In this document: in pieces, positions 22,790-34,040 of the stretch
Layout of the letters: every line of letters begins with the position of its first letter
Numbering within the stretch: the stretch's first letter is position 1
NCBI GenBank assembly: GCA_038030265.1
Contig: CM075939.1
Location: 41,893,253-41,957,252 of the forward strand
Reading direction: 5' to 3'
DNA: 64,000 nucleotides
From: Corythucha ciliata
Taxonomy: Eukaryota > Arthropoda > Insecta > Hemiptera > Tingidae
Position numbers and translations under genes: made by a program
The notes under the pieces: generated by a model
Told to the model about the DNA's origin: nothing
What the model saw: only the letters and a program-made list of their open reading frames with translations
Database searches by the model: none

Positions 22790-23093
22790 GGCTCCTGGCC
22801 CACGTAAGGCATCTCTGATCCTCTCTTCGCGAGTTGATCAGCCATTTTATTCGCCTCAAACCTCTTGTGACCCGGCACCCACATCAAAGAAAGGCTGCGA
22901 CAGGCCTGCGGGCTTCAAGACAACCCAAAATTAGTTTCGAATTCACGACACTTGAGCCTAGGGCTTTAAGAGCCGCCTGGCTGTCTGACAGGATGAAGAT
23001 CTTTGCTTTCCGACGACCCCTCTCACTAATCTTCCGTGCACAGGCTTCTATAGCATAGATCTCCGCCTGAAAGATGGTGGCGGTCGCCCCCAA
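22790..23093 (-). pseudogene. LINE RNase H fragment
   Basis: Visible motifs are ATIFQAEIYAIEACA (catalytic Glu), ILSDSQAALKAL (catalytic Asp), and in another frame WVPGHKRFEANKMADQLAK (His and final Asp region). Frames change twice; the first Asp strand was not located with confidence. Confidence 0.78.
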
Positions 23094-23675
23094 GGGACTC
23101 CCAATGGGCTAAAGACCTCAATGCCAGCACCCCCAACCTTCACAGATTCTTCAATATATCATACTTGAGTGCCGGGCTTAAACCTCGGCAAACCCTCATC
23201 CCAAAGGTCGCGTTTACCTATATCGAACTTGAAGGGTTTTTCAAGTCCATCCTCACTTGCATGGGATCGACGACTTCAGCCGCCTCACTACATGCAACTT
23301 CCTCCAGAACAATCAAAGCTTCCAACCTGGACACCCCGCTTCACGTGCTCCGCCCGCAGCAGTCTCACCGCCGCCAAATATGCGGTCACCTGCACATCAA
23401 GGGGCAGGGGAGCCAAGTCCAGTAACACCTCCATGGCCGCTGTCGGGCAAGAGTGCTTAGCACCCGTTACTCCAAGACAGGGCCTGCATGGCGCTGCAAC
23501 TTACTCAGCAGGGCCTGGACTGTTTTTCGTCTTCTTCCACCATGAGTGAGCCGTAGGTGACGATGGGCCTAACGACGGCTGCGTACAGTCACAACACCAT
23601 TTTTGGCTTTAGATTTTAGACCCCACGTTTTGCCAAACATTTTCCGACCAGCCCACATTGCGAACGTGGCCTTAT

Positions 23676-24495
23676 TCAGCAGTTCAGCAGCCTCCTGATA
23701 TGCGAGGTCCATTTGAGCCCCTGATCCAGGGTAACTCCAAGGTACTTGACTTCTTTTCCTACTTTCAACACTTCTCCATTCAGTCGAACGACCTCTAATG
23801 CAAGCTTCCTCCGTCTGGTAAACGCAGCAAAAGTGGTCTTCTCAGGATTAACCCTGAGACCATGCCTGCTGCACCATCGCTGCACTATGTTAAGGGCACC
23901 CTGAATCCTATTGGATATGGTATCATCGAATATTCTCCACACTAGAATCGCAAGGTCATCCGCGTAACCAACTACCTCATAACCCTGCTCCTTTAGGATA
24001 GGAAGAAGCTCGTCTACCACGAGCAACCACAAAGGAGAGAGCACACCCTCCTGAGGACATCCTCTTGAGGGCAACACGGAAAAAGTCTCCCCTCCCAGAT
24101 CCGAAGTCACGACGCGGCATTCCAGCATCCCCTTGACCCATTTCACTGAAGATGGATCAACCTCTCTGCTCCTTACCACAGCCTCCATAGAGTCATAGGT
24201 GGTGTTGTCAAAGGGACCACTCATGTCCAGGAAACAGCTCAGTGCAGTTTCGTTCACATCCAGAGATTTCTCAACCTTGCCCACCAGTTCGTTCAGGGCG
24301 GTCTCAGTAGATTTGCTCGCCTGGTAGGCATGCTGCTCCCTCTGGATTGGTTGAAGGCAACTGTTGTTGATATCCAGGCCAATTACCTTTTCCATTGTTT
24401 TTAGAAGGAATGGTGAGGCTTATGGGTCGGTACGCCTTTGCCTGGGCCGAGGAGTTCGCTTCCGACTTAGGAATAAACACAACCCTGACCTCCAT
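23676..24495 (-). pseudogene. LINE reverse transcriptase, partly intact
   Basis: The N-terminal part (VRVVFIPKS, AYRPISLT) is in one frame to about 24410. The main part (24395-23676) is in another, with ALSCFLDMSGPFD, GCPQEGVLSPL and an intact YADDLAIL catalytic box, then GLRVNPEKT and VKYLGVTLD. The Ala usual in DxxgAFD is Pro. The domain order is typical of R1-group RT. Confidence 0.87.
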
Positions 24496-24582
24496 CCATG
24501 CAAAACTCGCCCTGAATATCCTTCTGAGGCCAGAGATTTCTCCCTCCCTGCCGCCTGCCCGTACCTGGCACTTTCAGAGAGT

Positions 24583-24882
24583 TCAACTCTCGAGATTTAC
24601 TTTCACGTGTAATATCACCATTAGAAGCAGCGCAGTTCGCGGCCGCTCCTCATCCCTACAGTAAACCAGCTTACCTGCTGTCACAGAAAGGCCCTTGACC
24701 TGCCTCTCCCATGCCCATGGTTCCTGAACCATGGTGACGTCACATCTTCCCCCAGTGAACACCCTGCTCAAGACGGCCGATGCCGCTCCCGCACGATGTA
24801 GATTCATCTGGAGGAAGCGCAACCCAGTAGCCTTCGGGACTTTTCCATCCCCCGCTGGTCCGACACTACCACCTCTCTCCAC
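24583..24882 (-). pseudogene. LINE endonuclease, N-terminal fragment
   Basis: The start of an exonuclease-endonuclease-phosphatase type domain is visible: LRFLQMNLHRAGAASAVLSR with the catalytic Asn, then VQEPW with the catalytic Glu, and KLVYCRDEERPRTALLL. The remaining catalytic residues (SDH and others) are missing because of the internal deletion. Confidence 0.8.
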
Positions 24883-24899
24883 AGCCTTTTGCTAGTAGA

Positions 24900-25714
24900 T
24901 GGCCTAGCGTATGAGGGAGCTACCTGCGTTGACTACCCGGATGCTGTGGCGCCAACTGCTGTTCCCGCAGGTAGCACTTCCTGCCTTGGTGCGGGGGTGG
25001 TACCCCGCAAACAGCAGCTACATGATCCACATCCATCGGCTGCTGCCGGGGGCCGGAGGGTGATCCTTCCCACTTCCTAGCCTTAGGCCGGATGGTTCCC
25101 TTGCCGAACCTGATGTGGACGACGTTATTCCTTTCCAGGATCTGCGCCGACTCTTCATCGATGAGCAGGGTCATCATCAAAGCCGGCGTGCCTTGAGGCA
25201 CACTCCTCGACAGTACCTTCCACTGTCCCACATTCAACCCCCGATTTTGGTGCACGAGGAGCTGAAGGACTTGTTCGTTCCCCAGATCCGCGCACTTCGC
25301 ACGGGAGAAATGCAACCGCCACCCTGGGCTTGGGCAGGCCACTCACCTCAACCACCTTCAACCTTGCCCCCTCTCAGGGTACAATACTTTCAATGAGCGA
25401 CTTTACCCAAGCAGCCATCCCGTCGTCCTCGCAGGTGATCCCATCCTTCGCACCGAACCATCAAACTGGGGCACTTCCTCCCCAGCTTTAGATTCCAGTG
25501 TGACAATGACAGCTTCCAGGGCCTCAAGCTGGTCGTCCAAGAGGAGGGCCACTGGGTAGTCTCTATGAACCACGCCAAGCTTCCATCCCTTGAGTGCTCT
25601 GGTGTACGAAGGACCCTGACCTTGCGCGGTCGTCCTTCGCTTGTTTTTCACGGGTCCCTCTGGAGTCGTCTCTGCAGACGCTCTCCCCTTCTTCCTCTTC
25701 TCCGCCATCTGCAC
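24900..25714 (-). pseudogene. LINE gag-like ORF1 with DUF4780-type domain, frameshifted
   Basis: The first frame (from 25714) is Lys/Arg-rich, then GPSYTRALKGWKLGVVHRDY and LEALEAVIV. The homology continues in other frames as LKVVEVSGLPKPRVAVAFLP and QNRGLNVGQWKVL, then LLIDEESAQILERNN. This order matches the DUF4780 region common in arthropod R1-like and Jockey-like gag proteins. At least two frameshifts break it. Confidence 0.7.
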
Positions 25715-25724
25715 CGCTAAAATA

Positions 25725-26830
25725 AAATTAAAAACACTAATTCAACGCTAAAATCACCAATTCGCGGCTAAAATTGAGAAAATCACTAACTCGTGGATTA
25801 AGTTGAGGAAAATCGCTGATTCACAGCTCAAATTGAGCAGAAATTTTTCAATTTTACCTGCAATGCTCAAGTAAAAAATGAGAGAAAATAACTGATGAAT
25901 TACATAAAACAGAGCTAAGTACCCGCGACTATTCAAGTTTCAAGTTTTTTTTTTTGTAGCAGTGGAGCTAGGGCTAGCCAGCAACGACAGCACACGAAGT
26001 CTGACAAATACAGCAAGCCATAAAATTACATTAAACCGGACTAAAAATCTCAGTGATTGTGAGCTTTGTGTCTAATTATTCCATAGTTTCCGCTATTTAT
26101 TACCGTTAAATTGTCAGTTTCTGGTCTTTATTTCCGCGAAATTTTGAGTTCCGAGGATCCCGGGCAAGCCGGCCACGACAAAGGTCTTCAAATTTGCCAC
26201 ATTTTGAAATAATGTATGCGCGCAATTGAACGTTTTGTGACTGAATATTTGCGATAGTGATAGTTTCACGTCTCAATTTCAGCGAAAATGAGAAATCAGG
26301 GCATCTTTTTTGCTAGCTATTGCTTCCGGGCAAGCCCACTTGAATCCTGAAGAGTAACCGTAAAATAGTGACATCCAGAAGGCAAAAATCGGCGAAATTA
26401 GAAGTTTCCTGATAGTGATATTGAAGGTTGAATTCGAATTCGATTCGAATGCTTATAGTTTTCGGTCTTAAATTCCGCAAAAATACAGTGTTTAGGGTCT
26501 TAATTAAAGCAAAATTGCAGTTTTGAGATCATTTTTGTACTACACTACACGGTCAAAAATTAAGAAAAATGCTGTCACCCTTTGTAGTGAATTCACGGGT
26601 TAAAATTGATAATTCTCGGGTAAATTTCAGAAAAAACACTCATTTGTGGCAGAAATTCAGATTATTCTTCCCCAAACTGAGAAAAAGTGCATATTTGCAG
26701 TTTCTTGAGTAAGCCCAAGGTGACAATCAACATAATGCGCTATTTATCGGTTAAATTGTGGAAAAAGCGCTCATCACGCGGTAAAATAGAGAAAGAGCAC
26801 TAACAGGGCCCGATATGTTGGTGACCTTGC
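25725..26830. repeat. family A degenerate minisatellite
   Basis: The region continues the array interrupted by the R1-type LINE. Clear units occur in 25725-25870 and 26560-26800; the middle is more worn, with AAATT-rich words. Confidence 0.7.
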
Positions 26831-29480
26831 CACGCTCGTGAAAACCTGCCGCAACTGCCATGAAACGCCGCCGTGTTATAAGAGATCTATGGGGCCAACA
26901 GGTTGACACTTTCAAAGTTGCAATCACCCCTCATCAAAACCACTATTTCTCTCTTCTTCTTTAGGGTTCCTCTATAAGAATTGTGATCTAACTGCTAGTG
27001 GCGGACCTCGAGCATTTGGCGCCCGGGGGAGGGACATCAATCCAGTCAATTTTGCCACTATGATCTACCCTGCCCCCCCCCCCCGTCAACGAATGACTGA
27101 CCGTTCAAGCAGAAAGTTGAAAATTTAGAATCCCGGAACATGGATTGGCTTGACTATAAAACGTGAGTTGAAGTGAACGTGGTTAGTTTGAAAAAAAAAA
27201 AAAAAGTCACCCAGAAAGATTGGTATATATAGGAAAATGAATAAAATTGAAAGAACTGGATTAATTCTTTAATGCAATCCCTTTCACCTTTTCCAACCTT
27301 TTTTCTTTGCTTTCTGTCTCTTTTCTTCCTCCGGAATTGAATTAACTCAATGAATGAAAATGAGAAGGATGATAGAGGGGAGTTACTTGAAGAAAAAATT
27401 TGCATTAGTCAATAGAATCAGGTTCCCGTCAAATTGGATGATAGTGTGGGGAGGGGAAAGGCGAAAAGGAGGATGAAAAGAGTAAGGGAATACTCTCCAA
27501 CCTCCTTTTTTTTCCAGTTGATCATAAAGTTAAATAAAAGGGAAGGAGTTTCTATAACAGCTCCTCCTCTATCGCCCACCTGGGATGATTATTTGAAGAG
27601 GACAGGGAAAGGGGGAAATTGTGATAGTTTATAGGAGAACCTTTGAAACTATCGCTCCAGCTTTTATCAGAGAACGGTGGGTTCAGAGGATTCGGTTAAC
27701 AGTGTGGCGATAAAGGAATTATTGGTGCTGTTTGGGGACGGGGACAGAGTGGTGAGGTTTAAACCTGACGTTTGAATTGGAAAAGGAGATAAAACAGGGG
27801 AACCCCGGTTCAAGTCCTGTCGCGCAGCATCTCTGTGGGAAATTATAGAGCCGCACGGAACACGACTGGTGGGCACGATGTGTAAGAAAGGAAGGGGAGT
27901 GGGTCATTAATACGGTTTGAAAGTGTAAGCGATAGCTCGTGTTGAGAGAATAAAATTACCGCCGTTGAAAAGCGGGAAAATTGGAGAAAAACAACATTTC
28001 CAGGAAGAACAGAGGTGCTTCCGTTTCATCTTTAGGAAAGGTTTTGGGGCGTGAAAGATGCGTTCGTTGGGACGGATAAACTCTCTTCCTCCCCCCTTCC
28101 GCCCCAATCCATACTTTTTACCGTGTATACGAGTTTTGTATTGTACCCGTTGTTACTGCTCATTCTGGGTGACTAGACACACAATAAGTTGACTCACCCC
28201 GCACTCCCCAGGGTCAACAGCAGGAAGAGTGAAGGACTTCGAAAGTTTTTCTTTCTTTTCAACCAAAGAAAATATGTGACGAGAATGGGTTGATCCATAG
28301 GACGTAATTTCTTTATAAGTCGCGAGCACTTTAGATACATCAAAGTCATAATCCCTAGTGGTATACGCATTTAATGGGGAAAAGATAAGCCGCGTTAGGT
28401 GGTGCCGGGTGAGTTGCTTGAGTATGGGGAAATGGCGAAGGGAAAAAGGTCTTTTTTGTCTAAATAAGGTTAAGGCTTTATCGCGTGAAAGTTTTTCCTG
28501 AGAGAGAGAGAAAAATCTTTTCTAAAAACTGTGCCTGTTGCCTATAATGGATGAGAATAAAAAACGAATGCAATCGACTTTTCCAAGATTCGTTTTCCCA
28601 CTGTCTTTGAGTTTCCATCGACTTTTCAATCCCCCCGATAAAAGGAACTCTCGGCCTTTTTATATAGCGCATAAACCGTTTATCCCTTTTTTTGTCCCCC
28701 TTATACGCCCGCACTTACACTAAAACCTAAAATCCGACGCCAAAACACCCCCTTGGTCACTCCCACTTCCACTCCTAAATCCTAAAGAACCACAAATGAA
28801 ATCCAGCGTCGGCGAGAGAAAAAAGCTTCATATTTCATGGAAAGTACGGACAGATTAATGAATGAGCTAAGGAAGCCCTGTTGGCGGTGGGGGGATTTTG
28901 CTGAGGGTATGCAACGTTATTAAAACTGCACGACGCTGCTGAACGCTCCCTCCAACCCGGTCCAATGCCTAACAATCTTCCTCCATGACCTCTCGGGGAG
29001 AATCTTTGTAATGGTGATCGTACAAGGGTGTGAAGGAGGAGGAGCCGAGGTCCTCAATCCTCTTCGTATATCACACCGTTGACGTGATTCAAAGCTTATG
29101 GTTGCATTTGTGGGAAATGTGAATTCAGTTTCTCATGTCGTTTATACATTATTCATGATTTTCTGTTCTGTGTTCGCACACGGAATCCCTTTGAAGGGCC
29201 AACGAATGGCGTTGTTAACCACCAGGGATGCTCCTTTACACGTAAATAATTAGGGGTTCTCATTTAATCATGCTGTAAACCGGTAAAGGAGTATTTCTCT
29301 GTAATAAAGTGAAACCCTTCCCTTTACCACGCGTCATTAAAGAAACGCAGATTTTAAAATGTTTACTTCTTTAGCCGTAGAAGAGAAATAACCGGGACGG
29401 AAATGGTTTGGCCAGAATCGAGAGCATTGGCACCCGGGAAGGGTCATTGGGTGTCCCGCCCCCGAAAAATAGCTCGAAAA
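26831..29480. other. intergenic sequence without a recognised gene
   Basis: No convincing gene. A box-B-like word GGTTCAAGTCC at about 27809 lacks a clear box A. GGCGGACC plus G-rich and C-rich runs at 26998-27085 resemble worn DNA-transposon ends. Confidence 0.45.
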
Positions 29481-30557
29481 ATCACTGACGAGTGACGAAT
29501 TTTCCTCGAAAATTGTGCTAAAATGATGTTCTAAACTGTGCTAAAACTATGCTATTGGCTAAAAGGTCCAAAAAGTTCATAATTTGCGGCAGAAATCGAG
29601 CAAAAGTGCTAATTCGCGTATACTAGATCCAACAACTATACCAGCCGCAAAATTCGGAAAAAGCGATATTCATGCTGGTCCACGGATGACTTCAAACGGC
29701 TAGAATGGGAGAAAAACGCTAATCAATCGTTCATGTATATAGCAATATGGCGGCCTATTCCCTAAAAGGGAGCCCTCGAAAAGCTTAAAGATGGAAAAAT
29801 GATGATTTTTATGTTCTATATGTTCACGAATGTGGTACGTGAAAAGGGCGAACGACGATGGACGATTTTCAGTCCATCCGACCTGGAGAATGGGACGTTG
29901 CAAGGTGATCAGTAAATAGTGAAGAGCAAAAACGATCGATCAGGATGGGGGCGGTCGATTTAGTTAGCTCTCAAAAGCGCTATTCTGAAGGCTCAAATTC
30001 AGCTCTGGAGCCGAGCATTTCCACCCGTGCCGAGCATCCTGAATTATATCATACTGGTGGAAATACTCTGCTCCGGAGCTGAATTTTATAAAAATGGAAA
30101 ACGCCATAAGAGAAATCGCGCCTTCTGTGGGTAACTTTGCTGTTAAAACAGAGAAAATACGCTGATCCCCAGTCGCATTAGGCCCTTATCAAGAGGATAC
30201 AGTTGAGATGCTGTTCTGGGGGCAAGTACGCGACAAAAAGTTTGGAAAATGCGCTGAAACTGCGAAAAAAGGCTCATTCTTTGTGTCTCGATGCCATTTC
30301 TAAGACCAAAATTGAGAAAAAAATCGCTGATTCGCGGAGATAGAGGCCACTTTACGGCCTAAATGTAGAAAAATAGGGTATTTGTGCTGTTATTTGCCGT
30401 AGCCCACAGCTAAAATGAAGAAAAACGATAATTCGCGGATAAAGTATATGGAAAAAACGTTAATTCGCGGATACAAATGACAAAAATCACTAATGCGTGG
30501 CTGAAATTTGGAAAAACGCTAATCCGCGGCAAAAAATGATAATGCGGGGCAAAATGT
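29481..30557. repeat. family A degenerate minisatellite
   Basis: Plus-orientation units such as GCTAATTCGCGG and AAATTGAGAAAAA recur, interrupted by a MITE copy. A piggyBac has inserted at the right edge and the array resumes at 32300. Confidence 0.78.
29974..30107. mobile_element. diverged MITE copy (same family as 18736)
   Basis: The right half (GGAGCTGAATTTTATAAAAA then TGGAAAACGCCAT) matches the end of the other copy, and AATTCAGCTCTGGAGC gives the inverted partner. The left tip is worn. Confidence 0.6.
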
Positions 30558-30561
30558 TTAA

Positions 30562-32045
30562 CACTAGAATGCCCAGTGGAGTCATTTTGACTCCTCGGTT
30601 GTACTTTTTTAAAAATATCAGCTGGACAAATTTTTCTATTTCCAAACCCTTCCGTGTATTTTATTAATTTTAGGTGCCTAACAGAAATACGTAATCCCCT
30701 TTTTTCTATGGAAAAATATTCAATTATTTTTCCCACATTTGTCTCCAATGCCAGAAGGGAGTCGTTTTGACTCCTGGAAGATATATTTCTATGTATCTGT
30801 TACCAGCTGAGAAAAAGATGCCGAATCGTGTCGAATCATGTTCACTAGCCAGGTCAGGCCGTGTATGCGCTACTTTACTGCCATCCTTACCCTCCCCGCC
30901 CTATCTTCAATTTTTATTGTTATTCCTCTCCCTGAACGCTTTCTTATTATTTCGATAGAGCCTTCAAGCCAACGTCTTGAAAAGGGCCCCCTTACAAAAA
31001 AAAAAATAATAATAATTTCGGCCAGTGAAGATCAGCCGCAGCCCGGACCCTCTTCGTCCTCTGAATTTTCTCAGCCAAGAACCTCCTCTTCTGGCTGTTA
31101 TGTTCGAAGGAAAATGAACATTTATGCTGAATGCCAAGATTGAACACATTTATTAAGCCACAACTCCAGAACAGATAAAACAACCTTCTCATATGAAAAC
31201 CGTCACTTAACCTTACCATAAGCTTTTGGCGCGAGACCAATACAACACTGGCAAAGATTCTGAGGAAGCAAATCAGCCCAAAAACCGTAAGGGACGTCCT
31301 AGAGGACGGTCACAAGAATCTCATATCGCGACTACCGCTATTCATAGCAACGATGACGATTTAGTGGCCGCGGATTGTACCAAGTGGTCATTTATGGCAC
31401 CCGGGAGTCGTCAAGTCGGCAAAAGACCGCATCATAACATGCTGAAAGAAACTCAAGGTCCCACCGGATACGCCAGGAGGGGTGTAATTCCAGGTAGTCC
31501 AGCGAGTACTTGGCGTTTTCTTATTGATCAGACCACCCTCGAACACATAGTAAAGTGTACAGTCACCGAAGCGAAACGATGAAAACCAAATGCAAATTTT
31601 TCGCTCGATATTCGTCAGCTTGAAACTTTCATTGCTGTATTGTACGCTCGTAGAGTTGAAGGCAAAAGTGATCGGCCCCTCAGGGCCCCTTGGGTCAGAA
31701 AAATGGGGAAATTCCTTCTGTAAGACTGCGATGCCGAGAAATCATTTTTGTCAAATCCTGCGATATCTTCGTTTTGATCAAAAGTCAACTCGCTTTTTAC
31801 GACTACAGACCGACAAGTTCGCGCTGTTCTCAACAGTATGGAACAGATTCATCGGGAATTGCATCGCTTGCTACAAACCTGAGCTATTACGATCGATGAG
31901 CAACTCTTTCTGAGCAAGGCGAGTTGCCCATTCACCCAGTTCATCAGCTCAAAACCAGACAAGTACGGGCAAAAATTCTGGCTGGCTGTCGACAAAGAAA
32001 GCAAGTTATTGTTCAACGGATTTCCTTACGTCGGAAAAGATTAAT
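30562..32045 (+). mobile_element. piggyBac-type DNA transposon, 3'-truncated
   Basis: A TTAA (30558-30561) precedes the end CACTAGAATGCCC. Two imperfect palindromes, GGAGTCATTTTGACTCC and a near copy about 170 bp later, lie just inside, like the subterminal repeats of piggyBac elements. The transposase starts downstream and is cut off after its first catalytic Asp region at the border with the tRNA-like repeat; no 3' end or second TTAA was found. Confidence 0.82.
31226..32045 (+). pseudogene. piggyBac transposase fragment (DDE_Tnp_1_7)
   Basis: It would cut and paste the element at TTAA sites. The N-terminal part is basic and low in complexity. From 31590 another frame carries core pieces including MPRNHFCQILRYLRFD, a DKFALFSTVWNRF stretch and TIDEQLFLSKA, with the first catalytic Asp in TIDEQ. 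Then come FTQFISSKPDKYG, KFWLAVDKESK and YVGKD, then a stop. The remaining catalytic Asps and the cysteine-rich tail are absent, and one or more frameshifts split the rest, so it is inactive. Confidence 0.8.
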
Positions 32046-32119
32046 CTAGGCCGCTTAGAAACAATGAACCTGGGTGGGGTTCGGCTTAGCTTATCCCTCG
32101 GAGTACGACTCCCAAAGGC

Positions 32120-32192
32120 GTCTCCGTGGCGCAATTGGCAGCGTGCTGGACTGGTAATCCAGAGGTTGCGGGTTCAAATCCCGCCGGGGAGC
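32120..32192 (+). tRNA. tRNA-Thr(GGT)-like gene
   Basis: A full cloverleaf folds: acceptor GTCTCCG with CGGGGAG (six of seven pairs; position 1-72 is G-G), D stem GCGC/GCGT, anticodon stem CTGGA/TCCAG with loop CTGGTAA, and T stem GCGGG/CCCGC. Box A (TGGCGCAATTGG) and box B (GGTTCAAATCC) are good, and TTTTTT follows at 32195. The anticodon would be GGT (Thr), which animals normally do not use, and the gene sits in a repeated unit. It resembles tRNA-Trp in several arms. More likely a mobile tRNA-derived unit than a housekeeping tRNA. Confidence 0.6.
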
Positions 32193-32194
32193 CA

Positions 32195-32200
32195 TTTTTT
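32195..32200 (+). terminator. RNA polymerase III T-run
   Basis: Six T residues follow two bases after the tRNA-like discriminator region, the usual Pol III stop. Confidence 0.6.
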
Positions 32201-32289
32201 CTCGAAACTCCAATTGTGTTGGGCTATGCCCTTCCATCGTCGTTCGGATAGCATCAGTTTAATTAATTTATTAGTTTAAAAAAAAGTTG

Positions 32290-32930
32290 AATCTTCCGGG
32301 CAAAAAATGTTTAAAAACCAACCGATTTGCGGCCAATTTTGAGAAAAATCACTAATTAGCGCGCCTAAAATGAAGAAAAAAACGATACAATGCAGCTCAA
32401 ATCGAGAAAATGTGGTATTTCGCTGCTAAAAGGGTAAAACATCGCTAAATTGCATCAGCAAAAATAAAGGAAAATGCAAATTCGTGATTAGAATTGAGAA
32501 ATATCAATAATTAATGGATTAAAACTCTCTTTTGCTGCTAAAATTATCGAGAGAAAGTGCTAGTTCCCGGCTAAAATTGAAAAAAATTCCAATATTCGGC
32601 CGTTACTGAAAATATGCCATTTGGCGGCTTCTGAAGGCAACTTTTGTGACTATAATTGTGAAAAAGCGCAAATTCAAGGCAATAGGTGGAAAAAATTCGC
32701 TAATTCATGGCTAAAATTGAGATGAACGTTTACTCGCAGCCCCGAAATTTATAAAAGCAATAATTCGCGGGTAAAATTGACAAAAAGCGCTTTTTCGCGG
32801 CTAAAAATTGAGAAAATTCGCCAATTTTCGGTTTGAATTGGGCATTAGGGCTTATGGGCGGACAGGATGAAGAAATAGCGGTAATTCGTGGCTATAAATT
32901 AAGAGGAAATTCATAATTTGACGCTATTTA
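32290..32930. repeat. family A degenerate minisatellite
   Basis: About twenty worn units (GAGAAAAATCACTAATT, GCGGCTAAAATTGA) continue the array cut by piggyBac at 30558. Confidence 0.8.
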
Positions 32931-33300
32931 TCAACTATGTAAATTTATTTAGAGCAGTGTTCTAAATGGTTTCACGGTCACGGTTTTAAATGGCCGTGTT
33001 AAGTACCCGTAACAAGGAAAAGCTTGGATTTTGGTCAAACCACGAAAGGACGCACCCGATTTGGCCACTTGCACACTTTTCAGAACGTATAAAGGCAGTG
33101 GTCACGTAATCGAAAATCGCAAGTGCAACGAAGAGCCTCCACGCCCATGACCACGGTTGACCGCCTTGGAGTCGAGAAAATTGACTGAAACAGCGAGGCC
33201 AAACACTGATTTATGATGACCCTTTGGTGCATTTTGATCAGGGCCTAATTACCAGGACCTTTATGAGGATATTCGAGCCCTGGGACGAAAATCAATGAGG
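32931..33300. other. unassigned spacer
   Basis: No gene or repeat was recognised. Confidence 0.4.
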
Positions 33301-33339
33301 CCCTTTCACCTGGGCGAGTAACAGACCCAGTGCCACCCT

Positions 33340-34040
33340 CGCTTCTTTCTCGAAATTCCTGCATAAAACCACAGTAAAGCTCCAATCACAGCCAAACTCC
33401 AAAACCACAAAGAATGTCCCAACACAGTACAATGACCCCATAAGGCCCAACCAAAGCCACGGTTCAATCTCAGCGAAGCTGTAATTACAGTAAAACCTCC
33501 AACGACAGCAACGTCTCAAGCGCAATGAAGGCCAAGGCACAGCCAAGTTCCAACCACAGCAAAGGTCCAACCACTGCCAAAGTCTAACCACAGCAAAGGA
33601 CCAACCACTGCAAAGGTCCTACCACAGCCAAGCTCAAACCACAGCAAAGGTCCAATCACTGCAAAAGTCCAACCACAGCAAAGGTCCAACCACACCCAAG
33701 CTCAAGCCACAGCAGAGGTCCAACCACACCCAAGCTCAAGCCACAGCAAAGGTCCAATCACTGTAAAAGTCCAACCACAGCAAAGGTCCACCCACGCCCA
33801 AGCTCAAGGCACAGCAGAGGTCCAACCACACTCAAGCCTTTGCCACAGCAAAGGTCCAATCACTGTAAAAGTCCAACCACAGCAAAGGTCCAACCACAGC
33901 AAAGGCCCAACCACTGCTAAGGTCTAACTCTAGCTAAGCTACAAACCACAGAAAAAGCTCCAAACACAAAGATGATCCAACCACTGCAAATCTCCAAGCA
34001 CTGCAAATCTCCAACCACAGTTGAGCTCTCAGTAAAGCTA
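33340..34040. repeat. family F 17-bp minisatellite
   Basis: About 40 units with a 17-bp period alternate the words CAAAGGTCCAACCACAG and CCAAGCTCAAGCCACAG, with substitutions in most copies. The only long open frame across it is an antisense repeat read-through. Confidence 0.85.

Larger units (their letters stand above)
22350..25714 (-). mobile_element. R1-type LINE, internally deleted and frameshifted
   Basis: Minus-strand order: gag-like ORF1 (24900-25714), endonuclease N-terminal part, RT, RNase H, and a zinc-finger-like tail near 22480-22530 (AEH, then C-E-C-E-A-L across a frameshift). The endonuclease stops after about 90 residues and is followed almost at once by the N-terminus of RT, so roughly 1 kb of ORF2 has been lost. 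Family A repeats border the element on both sides. Confidence 0.86.
32058..32275 (+). repeat. tRNA-carrying repeat unit, copy 1
   Basis: A segment starting GAAACAATGAACCTGGGTGG, then the tRNA-like gene, then an ~75 bp tail starting CTCGAAACTCC. Copy 2 (61630-61835) has the same head and tRNA part, but the tail lies upstream and inverted, so the ancestral unit probably had the tail as an inverted repeat at both ends. Confidence 0.75.

Noticed and set aside
27795..27870. Box-B-like word as a tRNA or SINE
   Set aside because: No box A, no cloverleaf and no tail could be found.
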